Made by a program: the position numbers and the translations under genes. A stretch of 15,981 bases of DNA from Auxenochlorella pyrenoidosa (taxonomy: Eukaryota > Chlorophyta > Trebouxiophyceae > Chlorellales > Chlorellaceae), in the NCBI GenBank assembly GCA_001430745.1, contig KQ482041.1, positions 1,624,740-1,640,720 of the forward strand, read 5' to 3'. The notes under the pieces are model-generated. The model searched no databases and was not told the DNA's origin. It saw nothing but the letters and a program-made list of their open reading frames with translations. Position 1 is the stretch's first letter, and every line of letters begins with the position of its first letter. Positions 8,901-15,981 of the stretch are shown piece after piece.

Positions 8901-9790
8901 GGGCCAGCAAGCCACATCCACAGGAGCCCTTCTTTTCGGGGTCCTGCGTCCACAGCAGGCCGCTCGGGGCCTGATGCACCACGCCCTGCAGCCAAGCGTG
9001 CAGCCTCTGAGTTATCCTGTGCGTGCCTGGCCTGCAGGTGCAGGTGGTCGCAGCCAACGGCCTGGTGCTGAGCACCAAGGACAAGAAGACCGCGGTGCGG
9101 CTGCAGCCGGGTGGCTTGACTGAGGAGGAGGCCGAGGAGGAAGATTTCCAGGTGGACAGCCTGAGCAGGAGCAGAGGCAGCCTGGGTAGCGGCGGCCGCA
9201 GCGGAGCGGACCTGCCGGACGCGCAGCAGGCACAGCAGGCGGCAGAGCCGGTGCTCGCAGAGCCGCAGACCTTCTACCGCCTGCCCGACGGCAGCTGGTG
9301 GCTGGAGCACTGCCGCTTCTTCACCGCCGCGCAGGCGGAGGCAGCAGCAGCGGCCGCAGGCCGCGCCCTGACGCTGCCTGCCGGGTTCGACCGCAGCTGC
9401 GAGCTGCTGAAAGCGGTGGAGCGGCAGTATGCACCCATTGGGGACATCGCTGGTGCACGCCGGGCAGGAGTTCATGGGTTGCACTGGCAAGGCCCGCCTG
9501 CATGTCGTGCAGGCATGGCACTTGTGAACAGGGAAGTCAGCAGCTGCGTCAGCACCACAAAGCTTTTGCTGCCGCACGCAGCACAACATTAGTGTCCGTC
9601 GGTGCTTCACTGCTCGCCTGCTGCAGGTGCCACACAGGTGCGGCGGGTGAAGCAGGGGAGCGCTGCGCTGCGACTGCGTGGCGGCACCTCCTCAAGCGCA
9701 CGCTCCTACTTCTGGCGCCTGGCGCTAGACACCTCGGCCTGGCGGGTGGTCACTGACCAGCCTCCAGCCGACTTTGTGTCTGTGGAATGA
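5918..9790 (+). CDS. BRCT-domain protein with Gln/Ser-rich middle and acidic DW motifs
   Basis: Exons 5918-7208, 7374-8330, 8484-8586, 8778-8898, 9038-9452, 9627-9790; 1016 residues, phases 1, 1, 2, 0, 1, all GT-AG. One BRCT domain lies at residues ~26-131: VVVTGSGF start, GFCYSGDLARGRTTHLV, then CARLWGIPCVRLAWLLDSCETG with the conserved Trp114. A ~25-residue Ala/Ser insertion (71-97) interrupts it. The spacing resembles TopBP1/Rad4-type phosphopeptide-binding BRCTs, so a DNA-damage, replication or meiotic scaffold role is plausible but inferred. Residues ~135-780 are low-complexity Gln, Ser, Pro and Ala with acidic DW motifs at 415-421, 506-511 and 734-740. Residues ~785-1016 look globular (FYRLPDGSWWLEHCRFF at 903-919), but I do not recognise them. 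The alternative is two genes: one ending at the TAG at 8393-8395 and another starting at the ATG at 8809. Exons 1-2 are firmer than exons 3-6. Confidence 0.65.
8145..8167 (+). repeat. CAG trinucleotide run encoding poly-Gln
   Basis: An uninterrupted CAG tract in exon 2 of the BRCT gene encodes seven Gln after a Glu. It is the purest part of a generally CAG-rich exon. Confidence 0.8.
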
Positions 9791-10061
9791 GAATCGTGCA
9801 AACACCAGCAGGCGCCCCTGCGCATCTACCTCGCATGTCTGCCAATCTCCTGCGGTACTGCTGCATCAGTTTAAATGATTTCCTTAGCCTCATGGCTGTG
9901 CCTGGCACGCCTGGGCTCCAACAAGCAACAAACTCCTCAGCGAGATCAAACTAGAGAGCAGAGGGTCGACGTCACCAGGAAACCAAGCGGGGGCGCTCGA
10001 CAGATCTGGTCTCTCTCCATCATAGCATCAGTTGTCATTTCAAACAAAAACTGCACTGCGC
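9791..10061. other. Convergent 3' region between the BRCT and RlmN genes
   Basis: A 271-bp gap shared by two converging 3' ends, AT-richer than its surroundings (for example around 9868-9890 and 10015-10055). I find no TGTAA on either strand, so poly(A) sites here must use a variant signal or overlap the neighbouring gene. Confidence 0.55.
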
Positions 10062-13000
10062 TCATCGCGCCGTCGCAACAGGCGCAGCGGGCGGCAGCAG
10101 CAAATCCTCGACGTCTGTCAAGCTGCCCTTGCCGCCGCCGCAGCCCGACTGCCCGCCGGCCCGCCCGCCGTGCTCCAGCACCAGCTGCCCGCAGGCGCCG
10201 CTGATGTCCTGCCCCTTCTCCTGCCGGATGGTGCAGTTCACGCCGTACTCGTGGCGCAGGATGCGGTGGAAGGCGGCGGTGGCGCCCTCGGCAGGTGCGC
10301 GGAAGCTGCGGCAGCGGGCAGCGGGGGCGCGGGGATGCGGTCGGCTCGTGCGGCTGGGCGCCGAATGGAGGCTGCCGACCAAGCTTGTGCGCGCCGACCG
10401 CTCTGCCCGCTCGCCAGGCATGTGCCTGGCAGCCCACATGCGAGCCTGCATGCCCATACGCTGGCGGTTGGCCTGGCAGTGAGCCAGCCGACCGCGAGCC
10501 TGCCCCTTGGTCCTCCTGCCCGCCCACCTGATGCTGGGGCTGAGGATGGGGTTCCAGGGGATGAGGTTGACCAGGACATCGCGCCCCTGCAGCAGCGCGC
10601 CCAGCTGGTGCGCGTGCTCCTGGGTGCAGTTGACGTCGGGCCCCAGCATCACGTACTCGATGAACACCGACTGCCGGCTGCGCCGCTGGTACTCGTCCAC
10701 CGCGCCCATCAGCCTGCAAAGGGAGGGGGGGGAGGGCGGTGTGTGTGTGTGTGTTTGGTGGTGGTCGTGGTGTGTGTGTTTGGGGGAGGGGGGGGCAGGG
10801 CGGGGGGCGCCATATGAGCAGCAAGCAGTCTCAGAATTGCTGCCTGTACTGCACTCTGGAGAGCATGGGCACCCAAGCTGCGGTACGCGCTGTTTCTTGG
10901 AGCACTCGGCGAGGCAAGCGCCGACGGCGGCAGCCCCATGCGTGGCTCCCCGGCCCAGAGCCGCACCGGTCCAGCTTGAAGGCCTTGGCAGAGGGCACGA
11001 TGGTCTGGCGCAGCTCCTGGGTGGGCGCGTGCAGCGACAGCGCCAGGCTGCAGACCGGGCAGGGCGCGGCGGTTGGGGCGCAGTGGCAGGAAGGGGGACG
11101 GCTGCCGCAGGACACCCAGCATGGACGGAACAGCCCAAGGCAGCGGCGCAAGCAACGAGGGCTGTATTTCCCAGCCCAGCCTGAGCCTGCCTCCACCTGC
11201 ACTCTAGAGCCCGGCCCTGCCTCAGCAGCAGGGCTGCTCTGCACCCGGCACACCGTCTCAAACAGGCGGCACAACACGCACGAGCCTGCAGCAGCCCACA
11301 CCCTCTGGGCAGCAGCGGCCGCGGCAGAGCGTGCGGCGACGCCGCTGCGCCTGCCCACCTGACGCCCGGCATGTCGTCCGCCATCTGCAGCAGGCGCGGC
11401 ACCACGCCCACGGTGCTGACGGTGACCTTCTTGCGTCGCAGCCCAAAGGCCCGGGGGTCGGTCATCATGCTGACAGCCGCCTTGACGGCGTCGTAGTTGT
11501 TCAGCGGCTCGCCCATGCCCTGCGGGGCAGAACAGGGGGCGCTTGTGGGCAGCAGACGCTGCTGCCATGCACAAACGCGAGCGCTGTGGCAACGGCGGGG
11601 CAGCGCGCAGGCGGTCGCGGCGGCGGGGCGTGCGCAGGCGAGCAGCCGGCGGGACAGCGGCCGGGCAGCAAGCGCCAGACGCGCATGCTCCACTTGTGCA
11701 AGCTGCTTGCGGCGGACGGCGCACGCCGGGGGCAGGCGCGCCAGCACGCATGGGCGGGCGCCGCACCCCGCGCCCCCACCATGAAGACGATGTTGCGGAT
11801 GCGCGCCACGCTGCTGGCGTGAACCAGCTGCTCCACAATCTCCCCCGCCGTGAGGTCGGCGATGATGCCCATGGTGCCTGTCGCGCTGCAGGAGTGGTGA
11901 CGAAGGCGCAGGGGTGGTGACGAAGGCCGGAAGGGGGCCCCGGGGGGGGGGGCGCCAGTGTGCGCGTCCCGCACCGTGACCCCGCGGAGCAGAACAATAC
12001 AGAAGGGATGGCGACCATGTCAGGAAGGCGGCACTGCCGGCAGGAACGCGGCTCAACACCGCATGCGCCACCTCCTCCCAACATGCATGGGTGCCTGTGC
12101 ATTGCGTGCTGCTGCCGGTCGGGCTTACCAAAAGGTGCAGCCCATGGCGCAGCCGACCTGCTCAGAGCCAGGGGAGGCAGCCAGGGGGAAGTTGAGGGGC
12201 AAAGCATGGCGTGCAGCCAGAAGAGGTCATGCTGGTGCCGCAACCATGACAGGGAGGGCTATCACAAGAGCCACCCACGACGGTGTTGCCCGGCAGCGAC
12301 CAGCGATGGAAGCAGGACGGCAGCAGCACGGCCGAGGCTGTCCGGCGCTGCCCATGCACGCCCCCTAGTGGCAGTCCCTACGCCCTTCCTCCCCCCCCCC
12401 CCCCCCCCCCCGCCACCTCTGACGACACGCACAGCGTCGCGCGGCGCCCCCCCTGCAGCGAGTAGAACTCCCCCAGGCTGGACATTGCGTCGTGAAAGTC
12501 TTCGTCATCGTTGCTGCCAGCCTGCTGCCCACCCTGCTGCTCCCCCGCCGCCACCTGCTCCCCCTGCTGCTGCTCCCCCGCCTGCGCCTGCTGTGCCTGC
12601 TGCTGGTCCCGCTGCTCCGCCACGCCCGGCGCCTGCGGGCTCTGCTGCTGCGCTTGCTGCTCCTGGGCCGCCTCTGCCGCTGCCGCATACCGATCTGCAG
12701 CACAAGGAGTGAGGCGTTGCACGCATGCTGGCGTGAGCTACCATCTGAGCATCCCTCCCGCCACAAGACGACAGCAAGGAGGCACTGGCTGCCCAGCAAC
12801 GTCCCACGTGCCAGCTGGGTGCCCAGGGAGGGCCAGGGCCGCTTGCTCCTCCACCGCCGTGCGACACGCACAACCCACCTGTGTTGTCGTACTCCATGAT
12901 CACGGCCTCCACCTGCAGCCCGTCCTGCAGCTGCACCAGCAGCTTGGTGGTCTCCCCGTCGCTGCTCCGCTGCGCGCCCAGCAGCTTGGTCGTGTGCAGC

Positions 13001-13509
13001 GCAAAGCCCGCGTCCAGCGCGGCCACCGCGGCCTTGGGCAGGTCGGGCACGTCGCGCCAGGTGGAGCCCGGGTGTCGGATCAGGTGGCTGAGACGTAGGC
13101 GGGAGGGGTGGAAGAACACGGTTGGTGGCAAGGCAGGGCGGTGTGGGCAGGCAGCGGCGGCGGCGGCGGCAGCGGCGGCAGAGAGGCAAGGTTGCCTTCC
13201 CCCGCACTTCGCCTTCCTCTATCTCTGCTCTCACTTGTACATACGCGGGATGTGGCGAGTGTTGGCGCCTGCAACCCGGAATGCCTCCTCCACAGCTGCT
13301 GCGTCCCAGACAGAGTTGGGGGACAGCACACGCCGCTTTCCCATGCTGGCACTGCGATGTAGGATCGTTGAAAATGCTGAATGGGCGCAACTATCGACAC
13401 CAGCACAAGCGGACTTCACCAGCCGCTGCTCTGCACACAGCGCAGTCACAAGCAGCGGGGATGGTCGAGCAGATGACCAGGGAGAGTTTGGCAGTGCCAT
13501 GCATGTCAC
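10062..13509 (-). CDS. rlmN: RlmN-family radical-SAM RNA (adenine-C2) methyltransferase, probably organellar
   Basis: Exons on the minus strand: 13235-13509, 12879-13087, 12417-12694, 12129-12157, 11780-11885, 11359-11519, 10967-11047, 10528-10713, 10062-10305; 522 residues, all phases consistent, all GT-AG. RlmN methylates C2 of adenine in 23S rRNA and some tRNAs using two SAM. Seen: N-terminal helical domain with HLIRHPGSTWRDVPDLPKAA; TLCVSSE with C250 (E. coli C118 equivalent); radical-SAM cluster C257-x3-C261-x2-C264; FMGMGEPLNNYDAV; ALSLHAPTQELR; NLIPWNP; and GQDISGACGQL with C480 (methyl-carrying C355 equivalent). All catalytic residues are present. E. coli RlmN has 384 residues; the extra length is an N-terminal extension and a Gln/Glu-rich insertion at ~165-240. 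Residues 1-55 are Ser/Ala-rich and fit a transit peptide; Met56 is an alternative start. Chloroplast or mitochondrial location is inferred. Confidence 0.92.
10714..10808. repeat. G-rich and GT-repeat tract in an RlmN intron
   Basis: Plus-strand GGGAGGGGGGGG, then (GT)n, GGTGGTGG and further runs of seven or more G up to about 10808. In the minus-strand transcript this is a C- and CA-rich polypyrimidine stretch directly before the acceptor at 10714-10715. On the plus strand it has G-quadruplex and Z-DNA potential. Confidence 0.8.
11894..11927. repeat. Direct repeat of 14 bp at 20-bp spacing
   Basis: GTGGTGACGAAGGC occurs at 11894-11907 and again at 11914-11927. The repeat lies directly upstream, in transcript sense, of the RlmN exon 5 acceptor at 11886-11887. 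It looks like a small tandem duplication of the branch-point/3' splice-site region. Confidence 0.85.
12391..12411. repeat. Homopolymer C tract, 21 nt (poly-G in the RlmN transcript)
   Basis: A run of 21 C on the plus strand. In the RlmN pre-mRNA it becomes a run of 21 G that begins five nucleotides into the intron, after the donor GTGGC at 12412-12416. Confidence 0.9.
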
Positions 13510-14238
13510 TGAGGAAGCGCAGGCGCAGCAGGCGCAGGCGCCGCAGCGATGGCAGTATGGTCATTGGGGAACCTCAGGCAGCCGTGCACAATTGCGCTCA
13601 TGACCCATGTTATCCAGGGTGTCGAGGGGAACCAAAGGTTGATAGACCAAGCACACCCGCCCACGGCACTCCAGTGTGGCATGAGCGGTGAATCCCCCCA
13701 AACTCTGGACGATTCAAGGCTGCGTAGAGCTTGCTGCACATGGTATTGCATTTCGCTGGACTGAAGTTGCGCATCTGAGGGTGATCCATGGAAGAAAGGC
13801 CTCGAAGCGTCACGAATGAAACACAACTACTTGACGCTTGCAGCCAGCAGGCTCACGCGTTATCATGCTGTGGTGACCAGGCCACAGCTGCGGGAGCAGC
13901 TGCCTGAGAAGGTGCTGAACGACAGCCAGTTGGCTTCAAAATGTGCTTGCTGGGTGCACAGAGAACTATGGCATGTTGGGCGTGCCACAAGCCTGTGCGG
14001 CGCATTCGATCACACCCTCCTTGCGCCCCGCCGGCGCCGCCGACTCATGCAGAGCGACATGTTCACCACGCCTCCTTCTAGCGCTCCACCTGGCGCATAC
14101 TTCATTGGCGATCACCCAGAGCACGGTGCCCGGAAGGGGAGAGCGCAAGGAGAGCAAACCGCGTCAGGCCGCACTCTTAAACAGCCCGAGACATGGCGCT
14201 CTTCTAAGCTTCTTAGTGCAGCGCACGGACTTCCTGCT
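13510..14238. other. Divergent upstream region between RlmN and the U-box gene
   Basis: About 730 bp expected to hold both promoters and 5' UTRs. The plus-strand frame 13816-14238 is open into the U-box first exon (Met at 13816). It has no recognisable domain and its composition is unlike the coding exons, so I read it as 5' UTR rather than a 141-residue extension. No TATA box, repeat or RNA gene is apparent. Confidence 0.55.
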
Positions 14239-15981
14239 ATGAGCAGCAGGCCCAGCGCCCCCCCATTCGGTGAGGCGTGTGCTGTCTGCAAGCCGCCTGC
14301 AAGTGCTGGTCAGTCCCTCTCCCTGCCAAAGGTTGCTCCCTTCAACCATAATCGGCTGTCATAACATCGCTGCTGCTGCAGGCGCCAATGGCGACGACAG
14401 CGGTGGCGGCGGCGCGGTGCCCTTTGCTGCCACCTGCGACGCCGACCTCTATGCCGACCTTCTGCGCCGCGCAAACGGCGACCAGGCCCTCGTTTCGCTG
14501 TGGCTGGCAGAGATGGGGTTCAAGGCTGACCCCTCGACAGCCAGCGCAGCGCAGGCGCTGGTGGCTGCTGAGCGCAGCCGCGGCCTGCGGGCACAGTACA
14601 GCACCAGCAGCGACGGCGGCGGCATCAAGGCTGTGCCACCAGCCAGCGGCGGCAGCAGGGCCGGTGCGGTGGGTGCTGGCGGCAGCAGTAGCGCGCTGGA
14701 CAGCGCCTGGACCAGCCTGGGGGCAGTGCGCGGCAGCCCGGTCAAAATTGACCCACTGAGGAGCACCCCAGGTGCGTGCCAGCCGCCTTGCATGTGCTGG
14801 GGGCTCTTCGTGCCCTCACGCACTATACATTATCTAAGAAAGGCACCTGCAGCGCGAGATGCTGCCGCCGCTGCGCCTACTGGCCCCCCTGCTTGCTCCT
14901 TCCCCACCCCTGTGCCGCAGCACCCAGCGGCGGCGGGCAGGGGGGGCAGGACGGCGACCTGGACAGCAGGGCAGCCGCGGCGGGCGCCCCCCGCCACTTC
15001 TTCTGCCCCGTCTCGCTGCAGATCATGCGCGACCCCGTGGTGGTGGCTGCCACGGGCCAGACGTGAGCGCAGCCGGGCCCGTCGGCTGCCCTCCCGGGGC
15101 GCTTGCTGTGCTGCAGTGGTGCACAGGCGGGCGCCTCGCGTGCCTACGGACGAGCGCCTGCTGGTGTCGGCTATGTCATGTGCAGCAGCTCAGCTGCTAC
15201 TGCTGCGCTGTCCCCACAAGCCATGTGCTCACAGGCCGGCCGCTGCGCTGCCCCGCTCCTGACATGCTTTGTTTGCGAGCAATTGAGCCGTGAGCGAGGG
15301 CGGCGCCGCGCAGCCGCAGGCTGACCTTTGTTTGCTGGTGGTCCCTCCTGTGCCGCGTGCAGGTACGACCGGCCGTGCATTGAGCGCTGGCTGTCGCAGG
15401 GCAACCGCTCCTGCCCTGCCACCGGCCAGCCGCTGGCGGACCCCGTGCAGCTGGTGCCAAACCTGGCGCTGCGCAACAGCATAGAGGAGTGGGCAGAGAA
15501 GCATGCGCCATGGCTGCTGGTGAGGCCGGCGGTCCCCTGCCCGCTCTGCCACTGCTTGCAAAGGGCAGTCAGGCACGCATGGTTGCCCTCTGCAAGCAGT
15601 GGTGCACAGTGACGCGGCCGGCTGCGCTGCATGCCCGGCAGCAACTCAGCAAGTGTCCTGCAGCCGCCCTAACATGCATCCGTCACCGGCCTCCTGAGCA
15701 CAGCAAGCTGGGCCGCGCCCCGTGGCGGCGTGCGCGGGGTTGCTGCCCCAGCAGCTCAGCCCTCCCGTGCAGCTCCACACCCTGCCCACCGGTCCCGCCA
15801 CATCCACCGACCCTGCAGGACCGGCACCGCCGGGTCAAGCCGGTCCCCAAAGAGGACCAGTTTGGGGTGGCGCCCCCCTCAGCGGGCGCAGCGGGCGACC
15901 CAGACCTGGCCCTGGCCATCCGGATGCAGCAGGAGGAGCTGGAGCGGCTGGCCACACACCGGCGGGCCGTCGGGCTGGGCG
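14239..15981 (+). CDS. U-box E3 ubiquitin ligase, 5' part (exons 1-5, runs off right edge)
   Basis: Exons 14239-14308, 14382-14771, 14921-15062, 15363-15519, 15819 to the window end; phases 1, 1, 2, 0. At least 307 residues. The U-box spans residues ~179-251: HFFCPVSLQIMRDPVVVAATGQTYDR, then CIERWLSQGNRSCPATGQPL, VPNLALRNSIEEWAEKH. It has the Pro, Trp and hydrophobic positions that contact E2 enzymes, so it should promote ubiquitin transfer as plant PUB proteins do. Residues 24-150 are Gly/Ala/Ser-rich with one helical stretch (LYADLLRRANGDQALVSLWL) that I cannot name. After the U-box a basic linker leads to DPDLALAIRMQQEELE (280-295), a helix resembling a ubiquitin-interacting motif but with Gln at the usual Ser position. 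ARM, WD40 or other substrate domains may lie beyond the window. The start is the ATG nearest the first good donor; Met at 13816 is an upstream alternative. Confidence 0.85.

Noticed and set aside
9660..9690. LRLRGG, the C-terminal hexapeptide of ubiquitin, at residues 977-982 of the BRCT protein.
   Set aside because: No ubiquitin-like fold precedes it and the surrounding residues do not resemble ubiquitin, so it is most likely chance in an Arg/Gly/Leu-rich stretch.
10831..12243. A 470-codon minus-strand open frame across several RlmN introns and exons.
   Set aside because: It reads the exons in the wrong frame; the RlmN motifs appear only in the spliced frames.
13816..14238. An N-terminal extension of the U-box protein from Met at 13816.
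   Set aside because: The segment has no recognisable domain and reads like a leader; it cannot be excluded without transcript data, so it is noted only as an alternative start.
1..15981. CRISPR arrays, rRNA, tRNA genes, transposon terminal repeats or viral genes.
   Set aside because: I looked for spaced direct repeats, clover-leaf-like segments, transposase/reverse-transcriptase motifs and flanking inverted repeats, and saw none that I could support by eye.

Overview
The window looks like nuclear DNA of a unicellular green alga. It is very GC-rich. Genes are split by short GT-AG introns of about 115-480 bp, with many CAG/GCA-encoded Gln and Ala runs. One protein ends in an SPPPP-type proline-rich tail, and the chlorophyte poly(A) signal TGTAA lies behind one gene. 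A trebouxiophyte (Chlorella/Micractinium-like) is my guess; I cannot fix the species from sequence alone.

Layout, left to right. (1) Positions 220-869, minus strand: the first two coding exons of an organellar-type histidyl-tRNA synthetase, which continues off the left edge. (2) Positions 870-1950: a gene-free divergent upstream region with one short hairpin. (3) Positions 1951-5575, plus strand: a nine-exon gene for a secreted 630-residue protein with a signal peptide, a small CBM14-like Cys module, a selenium-binding-protein/methanethiol-oxidase-like beta-propeller and a long basic proline-rich tail. This is the most unusual gene here. (4) Positions 5918-9790, plus strand: a six-exon model for a 1016-residue protein with one N-terminal BRCT domain, a Gln/Ser-rich middle with repeated acidic DW motifs and an unrecognised C-terminal region. 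(5) Positions 10062-13509, minus strand: a nine-exon, 522-residue radical-SAM RNA methyltransferase of the RlmN family, convergent with gene 4. (6) Positions 14239-15981, plus strand: the first five coding exons of a U-box E3 ubiquitin ligase, divergent from RlmN and running off the right edge.

Exon models were built by hand. At every junction I matched splice sites and reading phase, and the complete models (genes 3, 4 and 5) each sum to a multiple of three. The five genes do not form an operon or an obvious pathway. HisRS and RlmN both serve translation, probably in organelles, and the others act in the wall or extracellular space, in nuclear/DNA-damage-type scaffolding, and in ubiquitination. 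Apart from the secreted fusion protein, most curiosities are in gene architecture: a 29-nt microexon carrying the RlmN iron-sulfur motif, a Gln-rich insertion next to its catalytic core, a possible GC-AG intron, a perfect 34-nt palindrome inside an intron, and long C/G homopolymers in introns.
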